A stretch of 64,000 nucleotides of DNA from Pontibacter vulgaris (GTDB taxonomy: Bacteria > Bacteroidota > Bacteroidia > Cytophagales > Hymenobacteraceae): contig NZ_JAJVDH010000003.1 of NCBI RefSeq assembly GCF_022758145.1, forward strand, positions 744,001 to 808,000, read 5' to 3'. A program made the position numbers and the translations under genes. Positions 19,340 to 28,477 of the stretch are shown here, one piece after another. How positions within the stretch are numbered: position 1 is the stretch's first letter; every line of letters begins with the position of its first letter. The notes under the pieces were generated by a model. The model saw only the letters and a program-made list of their open reading frames with translations, was not told the origin of the DNA and made no database searches.

Positions 19340-20446
19340 TTATTTTGATGCGGCAGGCAAATCAGAAAGTACACGCTTTGCCATAGAAGGCATATTATCG
19401 CTCACAATCCGCTGCACATCGTTCATATTTGAGTTATACAACACTTTCACTTTGTTCCCTGACACCAATGCGCCATTACTGTCATAGATCGAATAATGAA
19501 CCAAGAAATTGCGCTCATAGTTCTGTGCAGCGCGATCGAGGCAGTTTTCATACACCGTTTTTACCTCAAACTGGTTGATAAAAACGTAGTAATCGATGCC
19601 GTATTGGTTATTAAAATAGCTGAAGAAGTTAGGGTCTTTTACCTTAACGCCGAAATGTTTGTTCTGATCCTGAGCAATGGGCACCACAGCAGGCGCGTTA
19701 TCCACCCCCATTTTCTCTTTCTGGTCTTTTACCCAGTTCAGCACGCCGCCTTTTTCCTCGCTTTTTACTACAGGCTGCTTGTTATACTTTGATGTCTTGT
19801 TATCCTGGTAACTATAGCTAAGAGATTTGTAAAGCCGGCTTAACTCGTTTACGCTGTCGCGGTACACACCACCCAGCAAATGTATGGTTTCATACCCTTC
19901 CGGAGCCAGCAAGGCATTTAACCTGCCCCTGAAGGCGTGGCGCACATTCTGACGTGGTATATGGGATTGTTGTGCTATCTCATCATCGGCATCCGAAAAG
20001 TATAAATACGGGTCGAAAGGGATGACCATGATACGCTGCTTTGTTTTGTATTCAGCGGTTTTAGGAGTAGCAGAAGCAGAAAAAGAGTTGCTGCCCGCAG
20101 CAGGCGTAGCGGCTGGTTTGGTTACAGCATTCGATTTTACCGTAGGTTTCGGACTGCTAACCGGCAGATTGTTTTTAGATGCAGTCTGTCGGCTAAGGTA
20201 TAGTTTCTGGCCAACCTGCAGCTGGTTATTGTTCCACTTTTGCAGCGAATCGACAGGAATGTTAAGGCGGCGGGAAAGGCTGTAGTAGGTATCGCCTTTT
20301 TTAACCAGGTACACGCTGTCGGTTTGTGCGACAGCGTGCTGGTTTATACTTGAAGGCCAGTCTGCCGGGGCGGCGCTGGTACTGTGAATCTTAAAAACTA
20401 AAACTAAGAGGGTAAAGACAAGGGCATACTTCACAATGGCTTTCAT
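19340..20446 (-). CDS. Exported LysM-domain protein
   Basis: The 368-residue protein has an N-terminal hydrophobic signal (about residues 5-25). A single LysM domain follows (about 46-84: YLVKKGDTYYSLSRRL to LQVGQKLYLS), which should bind peptidoglycan. After a low-complexity Ala/Thr/Pro linker (about 88-128) comes a C-terminal domain of about 230 residues that I do not recognise. It contains an RIMVIPFDPYLYFSDADDEI segment and LLAPEGYE. It lies 14 bp downstream of rseP and directly upstream of the DUF6702-like gene, making an envelope-related group. Confidence 0.8.
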   Translation of the reverse strand: MKAIVKYALVFTLLVLVFKIHSTSAAPADWPSSINQHAVAQTDSVYLVKKGDTYYSLSRRLNIPVDSLQKWNNNQLQVGQKLYLSRQTASKNNLPVSSPKPTVKSNAVTKPAATPAAGSNSFSASATPKTAEYKTKQRIMVIPFDPYLYFSDADDEIAQQSHIPRQNVRHAFRGRLNALLAPEGYETIHLLGGVYRDSVNELSRLYKSLSYSYQDNKTSKYNKQPVVKSEEKGGVLNWVKDQKEKMGVDNAPAVVPIAQDQNKHFGVKVKDPNFFSYFNNQYGIDYYVFINQFEVKTVYENCLDRAAQNYERNFLVHYSIYDSNGALVSGNKVKVLYNSNMNDVQRIVSDNMPSMAKRVLSDLPAASK

Positions 20447-20460
20447 AGCAAGATCTTTGG

Positions 20461-21774
20461 TTAGAAGATAATCTTGAACACATCGTTAAATATAGCAAAT
20501 GCCATTAAGCCTAACAATAAAACCATACCCACTTTTTGGGCATTTTCTAAAAAATTATCAGATGGCTTACGGCCACTGATCATTTCGTAAGTAAGAAAAA
20601 CTACGTGTCCGCCATCCAAGGCTGGTATTGGCAGGAAGTTCATGAAAGCCAGCACCATAGAAAGCATAGCTGTAATAGACCAGAACTTGTACCAGCTGAA
20701 CGTATCGCCAAAGATCTGGGCTATACCTATCGGGCCGCTCAACGATTTAGAAGCTGACACCTCGCCACGGAAAATCTTGCCAAAGCCTTTCAGGTTAGCG
20801 GTAATTACACCAAAAGCCTGCTCAGTACCTAACGGAATTGCTTCACCAATGCTATAGTCGCGGGTAGCATACTGTAGCAACGGCACCTGCATAAAACCAA
20901 GCGTTCCTTCTTCTGTTACCTGGGCCTGCAGCTTAAACGGCTTACCAGCACGCTCAACCATAATGGCTACCGGTTTGCCGGCATTGGCATGCAGCGCCTG
21001 CTGTAACTCGTTAAAGAACTTGATTTCGTTGTTATTGATTCTGGTAATAAAGTCACCTTCCTGTAAGCCTGCTTTGGCTGCCGGACTGCCAGCCATTACC
21101 TGGCCTACTTTAAATGGCACTCTTGGCTGCACAAAGAACATACGCTCTTTATTGTCAGAAACGCGGTCCATCAGGTTAGCCGGTACTTTTATATCAACAC
21201 GCTGGCCGTTACGGTCTACAGTGTAATAAGCGTTGCGGCCCAGCAGCATATCCATAGAATATACATCTTCGAAGCGCTGCAGCTCTTTGCCATTAACAGC
21301 CACAATTTTGTCGCCGGTCTGGAAACCGATTTCTTTACCGATCTCATTGGCTACAACTCCATACTTGGCTTCGTTGGCTGGCAGGTAGCTTTCGCCATAG
21401 TTATAGGTAAGCGCAATGTAGATAACTATACCCGTGATCACGTTTACGATAATGCCGCCCATCATTACAATAAGGCGCTGCCAGGCCGGCTTAGAACGGA
21501 ACTCCCATGGCTTTGGCTCTTCTTTCAAAGCTTCAGTATCCATCGACTCATCCACCATACCCGAGATCTTTACAAAGCCCCCGAGCGGAATAAGGCCCAG
21601 CATGTACTCTGTTTCACCTATCTTTTTACCAAACACTTTCGGCGGGAAGCCAATAGCATATTTTTCAACACGCATCCCAAACCATTTAGCAGCCAGCATG
21701 TGCCCCAACTCGTGCAGTCCTACTAAAATTGTAAGGCCCAGAATGAGCTGGCCTACCATTACTACAATATCCAT
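20461..21774 (-). CDS. rseP: Site-2 (RIP) intramembrane zinc metalloprotease RseP
   Basis: The 437-residue protein has the HELGH zinc motif at residues 21-25 in the first helix, the second metal-ligand segment IPALDGGH in the last third, and PDZ-like regions between (including GSPAAKAGLQEGD). This is the normal RseP layout with four helices. It cleaves substrates inside the inner membrane, typically anti-sigma factors. No sigma/anti-sigma gene is nearby. It sits 68 bp after dxr, an arrangement often seen in Bacteroidota. Confidence 0.95.
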   Translation of the reverse strand: MDIVVMVGQLILGLTILVGLHELGHMLAAKWFGMRVEKYAIGFPPKVFGKKIGETEYMLGLIPLGGFVKISGMVDESMDTEALKEEPKPWEFRSKPAWQRLIVMMGGIIVNVITGIVIYIALTYNYGESYLPANEAKYGVVANEIGKEIGFQTGDKIVAVNGKELQRFEDVYSMDMLLGRNAYYTVDRNGQRVDIKVPANLMDRVSDNKERMFFVQPRVPFKVGQVMAGSPAAKAGLQEGDFITRINNNEIKFFNELQQALHANAGKPVAIMVERAGKPFKLQAQVTEEGTLGFMQVPLLQYATRDYSIGEAIPLGTEQAFGVITANLKGFGKIFRGEVSASKSLSGPIGIAQIFGDTFSWYKFWSITAMLSMVLAFMNFLPIPALDGGHVVFLTYEMISGRKPSDNFLENAQKVGMVLLLGLMAFAIFNDVFKIIF

Positions 21775-21842
21775 CTAAGAAATTTAAATTATAATGATTT
21801 TAAACGTGTGTTATCTTACCTGTAAGGCTGCAAAGTATAAAC

Positions 21843-22994
21843 TTATCTTTTTACCAGCTCAGTAGAGCGCAATCGTGCTTCTCTGTCTGTATTAACATAG
21901 TCTTCGAGAGAAGGATTCGCAATATACGCAACTTTTGCCATACAGCTTTCGATGATATCCGACATCTCCAGGAAACCAACTTCATCGCGAAGGAAAGAAC
22001 TGACAGCCACTTCGTTAGCCGCATTAAGTATACACGGCATATTGCCTCCCTGCTCCATGGCATTAAAAGCCAGCTGCAGGTTGCGGAAGGTATTAAGGTC
22101 GGGTTGCTCAAAAGTTAGCTGTGGGTAATCTAAAAAGTTAAACCTCGGAAAGCTGGACTTCAGCCGGTTTGGATAACCCATTGCATACTGGATCGGCAGT
22201 TTCATATCGGGCAGGCCAAGCTGCGCTTTAATAGAGCCGTCTTCGAACTGCACCAGCGAGTGAATAATGGATTGCGGGTGCACTACTACTTCGATCTGGT
22301 CATTTCTTAACCCAAAGAGCCATTTCGCTTCTATCACTTCCAAGCCTTTGTTCATAAGCGAAGCAGAGTCGATGGTGATTTTAGCGCCCATATCCCAGTT
22401 AGGGTGTTTCAGAGCCTGGGCTTTGGTAACCTGTTGCAGCTCAGCCGCCGAGCGCCCTCTGAACGGGCCACCGGAAGCCGTAAGTATAATTTTCTCGATC
22501 GGGTTATGAAACTCACCGGCCAGGCATTGAAAAATTGCGCTATGCTCCGAATCTACCGGGTAAATGTTAACACCTTTCTCGCGGGCCAATTCGGTTATCA
22601 GCTGGCCGGCCACCACCAGGGTCTCCTTGTTTGCAAGCGCGATCTCTTTACCAGCCTGTATGGCACGAATGGTAGGCTGCAAACCAGCGTAACCAACCAT
22701 AGCGGTTAGCACCATATCTACCGTGCCCATTTCTACTACCGAGTTCAGGGCATTTGCGCCTGCGTATACTTTAATGTCTTCGTGCTGCAATGCATCCCGC
22801 ACCTTATCGTATAAGTCTTCGTTTGCAATTACAACGGCATTGGGTTTAAAGGCCAGAGCCTGCGCAATCAGTAAATCGGCGTTGCTATGGGCAGTAATTA
22901 CTTCCAGCTCAAAACTATCGGGGTTGGCTTCTATTACTTCCAGGGCTTGTGTGCCGATGGAGCCGGTAGAGCCAAGTATGGCAATTCTTTTCAT
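21843..22994 (-). CDS. dxr: 1-deoxy-D-xylulose 5-phosphate reductoisomerase
   Basis: The 383-residue protein has the NADPH-binding loop GSTGSIGTQ (8-16), VDSEHSAIFQCL and LTASGGPFRG of the catalytic and metal-binding region, DMGAKITIDSASLMNKGLE, and a C-terminal four-helix region. Dxr makes 2-C-methyl-D-erythritol 4-phosphate, the committed step of the MEP isoprenoid pathway. The gene is the first of the dxr-rseP-LysM-DUF6702 run on the minus strand. The 261 bp upstream contain no gene. Confidence 0.97.
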   Translation of the reverse strand: MKRIAILGSTGSIGTQALEVIEANPDSFELEVITAHSNADLLIAQALAFKPNAVVIANEDLYDKVRDALQHEDIKVYAGANALNSVVEMGTVDMVLTAMVGYAGLQPTIRAIQAGKEIALANKETLVVAGQLITELAREKGVNIYPVDSEHSAIFQCLAGEFHNPIEKIILTASGGPFRGRSAAELQQVTKAQALKHPNWDMGAKITIDSASLMNKGLEVIEAKWLFGLRNDQIEVVVHPQSIIHSLVQFEDGSIKAQLGLPDMKLPIQYAMGYPNRLKSSFPRFNFLDYPQLTFEQPDLNTFRNLQLAFNAMEQGGNMPCILNAANEVAVSSFLRDEVGFLEMSDIIESCMAKVAYIANPSLEDYVNTDREARLRSTELVKR

Positions 22995-23255
22995 TAATTA
23001 TGATTAGGGATTACGAATTTCGAAACGGTGTTTTTCCCAGCTTCGTGTTGCTCGTAATAATGATGCTATTTAAAATATTTATAATCTCCTCGCAGCCAGC
23101 AAGTATACTTCAAACTGTTTCTGTTTATGTAACCGGTAACTTGTAACAACCTGATCAGGCAACTTGTTTCTCCGGCCACTTAGCTGGCTATACTTCTAAG
23201 CCAATCAACTATACTTGCTTCTACTTTTGAGCCTTGCTTCAGTTGCTATCCGCTA

Positions 23256-24755
23256 TCAGGAGCTGGCAATTTTAATGATATCGTCGGCTATACTTCTGTC
23301 GTTGCTCAGGCGAGGTACTTTGTTCTGGCCTCCAAGTTTTCCTTTCGATTTCATGTAGTTCCGGAAAGTGCCCAGAGGCAGCGACCGTATCTTAAGGTTA
23401 GACAGAATATTGCCGGCAATCAGGTCGTCGTAATAGGTATTCAGTTTCTGAAGCTGCTCGTTTAGTTCTTTCTCAAAAGCATCCAGATCCATTGGTGGCT
23501 TCGAAAACTCTACCAGCCATTCATGATAAGACTGCCCTTTGCCCTGGCTCACATAAGGTGCTACCGTAAACTCCAGCAACTCAACCGAAGTATACTTTGC
23601 CATAGTGCGTTGCATGGCCTTTTCTACTTCTTCTCCTATTACGTGCTCGCCAAAAGCAGAAATAAAGTGCTTGATGCGGCCGCTCACAATCAGCTTATAA
23701 GGCTTAACAGAAGTAAACTTAACAGTATCACCGATGGAGTAACCCCACAAACCGGCGTTGCTGCTAATAACCAACGCATAGTTTACCCCTGTTTCTACTT
23801 CGCCTATCGTTAAGCGTGTGGGGTTTTCATTAAAAAACTCATCTGTAGGTATAAACTCATAAAAAATACCCGAATCGAGCAGGAGCAACAGGCCTTTGTC
23901 GTTCTGCTGGTTCTGGTAAGCAAAGAAACCTTCCGAAGCCGGAAACAGCTCTATCGAATCCACTTCTTTGCCAATCGACTCGATCATCTTGGTACGGTAA
24001 GGCTCAAAATTCACGCCACCATACACAAACAAAGAGAAGTTCGGGAAAATATCCTTTATCTTTTTACCTGTCTGGCGCATCAGCTTATCGAAATACATCT
24101 GCACCCACGGCGGAATGCCCGAGATCAGTGTCATGTTCTGATCTATGGTTTCTTCTATGATCTGATCGAGCTTGGTTTCCCAGTCCTCGATGCAGTTAGT
24201 CTCGTAGGTTGGCAATTGATTGGTGCGCAGATAGCCGGGCACGTGGTGGTTGGCTATTCCAGACAACCGGCCTGTTTTTATACCGCCAACTTCCTCCAGC
24301 TCCGGGCTGCCCGACAGAAATATCATCTTGCCATCCAGAAACGCTGACTTACCGGTTTCGTGCACATAAGCCAGTAAGGCATCTTTGGCGCCGTTAATAT
24401 GGTTCGAAATAGACTCGCGGGAAATAGGGATATACTTGGTACCGGAAGTAGTGCCTGAAGTTTTAGCCAGGTATAAAGGTTTGCGTGGCCAAAGCACATT
24501 GCTTTCGCCGGCTTTAACCCGGTTAAAGTATGGCAGTAAAGCTTCATAATCGCGTACGGGTACGGCTTTTACAAAATCGGCATGCGTTTTTATACTTGCA
24601 AAATCATGATCCTGCCCAAAGCTGGTATCGCATGCAGTTGCTATTATTTTCTCAAAAACGGCTTTCTGCGCCTCAACAGGGTTTTGTATCCAATGCTGGT
24701 GTTTTTTGTGCATGTAAGCCGCTAGGGGCTTACTCAACCAGGCCTTTACACCCAT
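23256..24755 (-). CDS. GH3 auxin-responsive promoter family protein (acyl-adenylate enzyme fold)
   Basis: About 499 residues from ATG 24755 (MGVKAWLSKP); a longer frame to 24818 looks spurious. It has the GH3-family nucleotide-binding elements: AKTSGTTSGTKYIPIS (ATP loop), a YGGVNFEP segment, YPASEGF-like FPASEGFFAYQ, and a C-terminal domain with IKHFISAFGEHV. The superfamily adenylates carboxylic acids and conjugates them to amines. In plants the GH3 proteins make amino-acid conjugates of hormones. The bacterial substrate is unknown. It is a single transcription unit, divergent from the osmC-like gene. Confidence 0.9.
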   Translation of the reverse strand: MGVKAWLSKPLAAYMHKKHQHWIQNPVEAQKAVFEKIIATACDTSFGQDHDFASIKTHADFVKAVPVRDYEALLPYFNRVKAGESNVLWPRKPLYLAKTSGTTSGTKYIPISRESISNHINGAKDALLAYVHETGKSAFLDGKMIFLSGSPELEEVGGIKTGRLSGIANHHVPGYLRTNQLPTYETNCIEDWETKLDQIIEETIDQNMTLISGIPPWVQMYFDKLMRQTGKKIKDIFPNFSLFVYGGVNFEPYRTKMIESIGKEVDSIELFPASEGFFAYQNQQNDKGLLLLLDSGIFYEFIPTDEFFNENPTRLTIGEVETGVNYALVISSNAGLWGYSIGDTVKFTSVKPYKLIVSGRIKHFISAFGEHVIGEEVEKAMQRTMAKYTSVELLEFTVAPYVSQGKGQSYHEWLVEFSKPPMDLDAFEKELNEQLQKLNTYYDDLIAGNILSNLKIRSLPLGTFRNYMKSKGKLGGQNKVPRLSNDRSIADDIIKIASS

Positions 24756-24921
24756 ATCATTCAGTTTTGTCCGAAGGTAAATATAGAGAGATATACTTTC
24801 AAAGCCATACCACAGCACAATAATATCTGGCTGAACTATAACAATACCAACAATATCTAAAATTTAAGCAACCTATAGCCCCGAAATTAGTTTTATACTT
24901 TACCTAAAAACAATTAAAACT

Positions 24922-25356
24922 ATGAAACAACACAACGCAAAAGCTCTTTGGAAAGGCAGCCTGAAAGAAGGGTCCGGTGAATTTGAGACCGGCAGAGGCA
25001 ACGTTAAAACAGGTTACTCCTACGCCTCCCGCTTCGGCGACGATACCAAGGCCACATCGCCGGAAGAGTTGGTAGGGGCAGCGCATGCCGGATGTTTCTC
25101 TATGTTCCTGAGTGCACTGCTTAGCAATAAAAACCTGAAACCAGACTACATCAGCACTTCAGCTGTAGTACACTTAGGCGAAAAAGAAGGAGCTCCGCTG
25201 ATCACAAAAATCGAACTGACTACCGAGGCCAGAATCCCTAACATCGAAGACAGTGAATTTCAGCAGCTTGTTAAAGAGGCAAAGGCTGGTTGCCCGGTAT
25301 CGAAAGCACTGGCTGCTGTGCCCGAGATAACGGTAAATGCTACATTAGCGCAATAA
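24922..25356 (+). CDS. OsmC family peroxiredoxin
   Basis: The 144-residue protein has the OsmC layout: an N-terminal beta region (AKALWKGSLKEGSGEFE), TSPEELVGAAHAGCFSM carrying Cys58, and a second cysteine, Cys124, in KAGCPVSKAL. The two cysteines reduce organic hydroperoxides. Length and motifs are standard for the subfamily that includes OsmC of E. coli. It is followed after 61 bp by the PH-like gene on the same strand. Confidence 0.93.
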   Translation: MKQHNAKALWKGSLKEGSGEFETGRGNVKTGYSYASRFGDDTKATSPEELVGAAHAGCFSMFLSALLSNKNLKPDYISTSAVVHLGEKEGAPLITKIELTTEARIPNIEDSEFQQLVKEAKAGCPVSKALAAVPEITVNATLAQ

Positions 25357-25417
25357 TTTCGCTATATTGCGGGAACGCCATATTTCGGCTGTTTATGTAT
25401 AACCTTAATTTCCTTTC

Positions 25418-25912
25418 ATGTCAGCAAGCGGAAACAGTGCAAGAGCATCGCTAATGGTACAGCTTAGCCCATCGCGAAGCACCAAAATATCATTTTCAGT
25501 GCAGTTAATTTTAACCTTATTCTGGCTTATATGGGCATCTATGCTGCTCTTTTCAGATAACGATCAAAATTACCTGTATTACGTGTTTTTTGCGCTGGCC
25601 CTGTGCTTCATGATCTATGTGATCTTGCAGAATACTTCTGTTTTCGGGGTGCAGTCTTACATTGAAGTTACGCCGCAATACATTGTACACAAGCTGGGAG
25701 TTTTCCGGACAAAGCACATTATTGCCATGCCTGATATCGCTTCAATACAGATCACACAATTAGGGCTGAATATTACAGAGCTTACAGGTGCTAAAATTTT
25801 CCTGAACCTGAAGCAGGTGCGTAAAAAGCGAGACCTGGATAAGATAAAGAGCAAGATCCGTGAAATGGGAAACCTGCATAACTTTAAAGTAACCGAAACT
25901 GCCGTTAGCTAA
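25418..25912 (+). CDS. Membrane protein with PH-like domain, function unknown
   Basis: The 164-residue protein has two adjacent hydrophobic helices (about residues 28-47 and 53-72). A C-terminal beta-rich domain of about 85 residues follows (SYIEVTPQYIVHKLGVFR...IASIQITQL), resembling a bacterial PH-like domain of the YdbT/YvbH kind. No catalytic motif is visible. It converges on dnaA, and the two are separated by a strong bidirectional terminator. Confidence 0.65.
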   Translation: MSASGNSARASLMVQLSPSRSTKISFSVQLILTLFWLIWASMLLFSDNDQNYLYYVFFALALCFMIYVILQNTSVFGVQSYIEVTPQYIVHKLGVFRTKHIIAMPDIASIQITQLGLNITELTGAKIFLNLKQVRKKRDLDKIKSKIREMGNLHNFKVTETAVS

Positions 25913-25931
25913 AGTTATACTTGTTAATCGC

Positions 25932-25984
25932 TATAAAAAGAAGCGGGCCATACTTGTAGTAAGTATGGCCCGCTTCTTTTTATA
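25932..25984. terminator. Bidirectional intrinsic terminator between the PH-like gene and dnaA
   Basis: A perfect 24-bp inverted repeat with a 5-nt loop (25956-25960). The arms carry A- and T-runs at their outer ends, so the structure can stop transcription from either side. It includes one AAGTATGG/CCATACTT pair at its tip. Confidence 0.95.
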
Positions 25985-25995
25985 CTTTATACTTC

Positions 25996-27420
25996 TTAAC
26001 CGGCTTTGGATTTAAACTTCTTCTGAAGCTCCTGTATGCTGGCTTTAAATTTCTTATCAGTATCGATCAGGTCAGAAACAGTTTGTACTGAGTGAATTAC
26101 AGTACTGTGGTCGCGGCCCCCGAAATGGTAACCGATAGACTTAAGCGAGTGGCTCGTAAATTCTTTTGCAAAGTACATAGCCACCTGACGTGCTGTTACA
26201 ATCTCTTTCTTGCGGGTTTTAGCCTTCAGCGAGTCCAGGCTTACCTGGAAGTATTCAGCCACCGTTTTCTGGATGAAGTCGAGGTTAACCTCCGTTTCCA
26301 CATCCTCGATGATATGTTTCAAAGCCTGCTTGGCAAGCTCCAAGTCTACTTCTTTTCTGTTAAGCGACGACTGTGCAATCAGTGAGATCAACACCCCTTC
26401 CAGTTCACGCACGTTTGTATCGACGCTGTAAGCCAGGTACTCCACCACGTTATCCGGAATATCAATGCCATCGCTCTGCATCTTTTTCTGGATAATGGCC
26501 ATACGCGTTTCAAAATCCGGGCTCTGCAGATCGGCAGTTAATCCCCATTTAAAACGAGAAAGCAAACGCTCTTCCAAACCTTTCAGGTCGCGTGGCGGGC
26601 AGTCTGAAGTCATCACGATCTGCTTGCCGGACTGGTGCAGGTGGTTAAATATATGGAAGAACATTTCCTGGGTCTTGTCCTTACCGCTGAAGAACTGCAC
26701 ATCGTCTATGATCAGGATATCCACCAACAGGTAAAAGTTAGCAAAGTCCTGCACATTGTTCGTTCTTACAGACTCGATGAACTGGTTCACGAATTTTTCA
26801 GACGACACATACAGCACAAACTTTTCAGGGTTGCTGTTTTTGATATAGTTACCAATGGCCTGTACCAGGTGCGTTTTACCCAATCCTACACCGCCATAAA
26901 TCATAAGCGGATTGAAAGAGGTAGTGCCCGGTTTATTTGCAACGGCATAACCCGCAGAGCGTGCCAAGCGGTTGCAATCTCCTTCAATGTAATTATCGAA
27001 ATCGTAAGCCGAGTTCAGCTGGGAATTCAGGAAGTTGCGGTCAATGGTCTTAGACTCGAACGGGCTTTTAATAAAGCTTTGCTCGGGTTTATAAGAGTTA
27101 ACAACAGCCTGTGGTATTTTTTTGGTAGGTATATTAACCGTCTGCGGTTTGTTAGAATCGTTTCCCTTATCAACAATAATGGAATATTCTAACCTGCCCT
27201 CGCTGCCCAGTTCCTGGTAAATAACCTTTTTTAACAGGCTAACATAATGCTCCTCCAGCCACTCATAAAAGAACTGGCTAGGCACTTGTATAGTAAGTAC
27301 GCTATCGCGCAGCGATATTGGTCTGATTGGCTCGAACCAAGTCTTAAAACTTTGTTCTCCAATATTTTCCTTTATCACCTGCAGGCAGTTACTCCATACA
27401 GTAGAACAGTCTTTAATCAT
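25996..27420 (-). CDS. dnaA: Chromosomal replication initiator protein DnaA
   Basis: The protein has the four DnaA domains: an N-terminal interaction domain (VWSNCLQVIKENIGEQSFKTW), a linker (about 90-130), an AAA+ module with Walker A GGVGLGKTH and Walker B LIIDDVQFF, and the C-terminal DNA-binding domain with the signature GGRDHSTVIHS. I chose ATG 27420 (MIKDCSTV). The frame can be extended four codons to a TTG at 27432. Length about 474 residues is normal. It initiates replication by binding DnaA boxes. One consensus box lies 125 bp upstream (27545-27553), which could allow autoregulation. Confidence 0.98.
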   Translation of the reverse strand: MIKDCSTVWSNCLQVIKENIGEQSFKTWFEPIRPISLRDSVLTIQVPSQFFYEWLEEHYVSLLKKVIYQELGSEGRLEYSIIVDKGNDSNKPQTVNIPTKKIPQAVVNSYKPEQSFIKSPFESKTIDRNFLNSQLNSAYDFDNYIEGDCNRLARSAGYAVANKPGTTSFNPLMIYGGVGLGKTHLVQAIGNYIKNSNPEKFVLYVSSEKFVNQFIESVRTNNVQDFANFYLLVDILIIDDVQFFSGKDKTQEMFFHIFNHLHQSGKQIVMTSDCPPRDLKGLEERLLSRFKWGLTADLQSPDFETRMAIIQKKMQSDGIDIPDNVVEYLAYSVDTNVRELEGVLISLIAQSSLNRKEVDLELAKQALKHIIEDVETEVNLDFIQKTVAEYFQVSLDSLKAKTRKKEIVTARQVAMYFAKEFTSHSLKSIGYHFGGRDHSTVIHSVQTVSDLIDTDKKFKASIQELQKKFKSKAG

Positions 27421-27489
27421 CCAATTTTCCAAAACTCACAAGATTCGTTAGGTGCAACAAACCTCTACTTAATCGGCAGGGGGTCACAA

Positions 27490-27553
27490 ATTTGCTTAAA
27501 TAATTTAAAACAAAAAATTATTTATTTATGAAGTTAATACAGGGTTATCCACA
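27490..27553. promoter_or_regulatory. AT-rich stretch and consensus DnaA box upstream of dnaA
   Basis: A consensus DnaA box TTATCCACA lies at 27545-27553 on the plus strand, inside the last codons of the 5'-nucleotidase gene. Next to it, 27490-27540 is almost entirely A and T. The position, within 75-135 bp upstream of the dnaA start, fits an autoregulatory site or part of an origin. Only one full-match box is visible, so origin function is not established. Confidence 0.55.
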
Positions 27554-28464
27554 GGCAGCATTGCTGTTCTGACGCCCGCTTTTTCTTTTGTTTTTTTATT
27601 GAACTGAAAGTCGATACGTCCTAAAAATATACCCGACCAGCCAACCTGGTTGATCATGGTGTCGTAGCCTGTGGCGGCATGGCGCACTACCTCCGGCTCA
27701 TCCAGGAAAGTATGGGTATGGCCACCAAGTATAAGGTCGATGCCGCTTACCTGTTGTGCGAGTTTACGGTCGTCTATCTTTTCTTCTTTGTAACTATAAC
27801 CCAGGTGCGACAGGCAGATAACCATGTGGCATTTCTCGTTTTCGCGCAGCACCTGCACCATTTCCTCAGCTTTCTTTACCGGGTCAAGGTATACGGTTTC
27901 TTTATAGTTGTTCTGCGATACCAGGCCGGCAAGTTCTATACCTAAACCAAACACGCCAATGCGCAGGCCCTGCTTTTCAAACACTTTGTAAGGCTTAAAC
28001 TTATCTTTCAGGATGGTATTCGAGAAATCATAGTTCGCCACCAGGAACGGGAACGCGGCATGCGGCAATTGCTTTTGCAAGCCTTCCAGGCCATTATCGA
28101 AATCGTGGTTACCCAATGTGGCTGCATCATACTTCATCTGCGACATAAGCTTGAACTCAGGCTCGCCGCCGAAAAAGTTAAAGTATGGCGTGCCCTGCCA
28201 GATATCGCCGGCATCGAGTAAAAGCACGTTGGCTTCCTGCTTGCGTATACTTTCTACCAGAGTTGCTCTGCGGGCCATACCTCCCATACCGCCATACTTG
28301 CGCCCATCATCCGGAATAGGATCGATGCGCGAGTGCTGGTCATTGGTATGAAGTATGGTCAGGTTTATAGTTTTGCCTGCAGCTTCAGAGGCAAAAGGCA
28401 ACCCCAGCATGCTAAGACCAGCCGCTCCAACTGCAGTCGTTTTCAGAAAATCTCTTCTTTTCAT
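27526..28464 (-). CDS. Exported metallophosphoesterase, 5'-nucleotidase N-terminal domain
   Basis: The 312-residue protein starts with a twin-arginine signal (MKRRDFLKTTAVG). It contains the calcineurin-like dimetal motifs HTNDQHSR, GDIWQGTPYF, GNHDFD and GGHTHTF. This is the catalytic half of UshA-type 5'-nucleotidases, which dephosphorylate nucleotides outside the cytoplasm. The family's C-terminal substrate-binding domain is absent here but is encoded by the gene just upstream, 13 bp away. The two products probably work as one enzyme. Confidence 0.92.
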   Translation of the reverse strand: MKRRDFLKTTAVGAAGLSMLGLPFASEAAGKTINLTILHTNDQHSRIDPIPDDGRKYGGMGGMARRATLVESIRKQEANVLLLDAGDIWQGTPYFNFFGGEPEFKLMSQMKYDAATLGNHDFDNGLEGLQKQLPHAAFPFLVANYDFSNTILKDKFKPYKVFEKQGLRIGVFGLGIELAGLVSQNNYKETVYLDPVKKAEEMVQVLRENEKCHMVICLSHLGYSYKEEKIDDRKLAQQVSGIDLILGGHTHTFLDEPEVVRHAATGYDTMINQVGWSGIFLGRIDFQFNKKTKEKAGVRTAMLPVDNPVLTS

Positions 28465-28477
28465 CTTACTTTATACT

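Noticed and set aside
23025..23255. Possible small gene upstream of dxr
   Set aside because: No open frame with a start and a gene-like composition; treated as an intergenic region.
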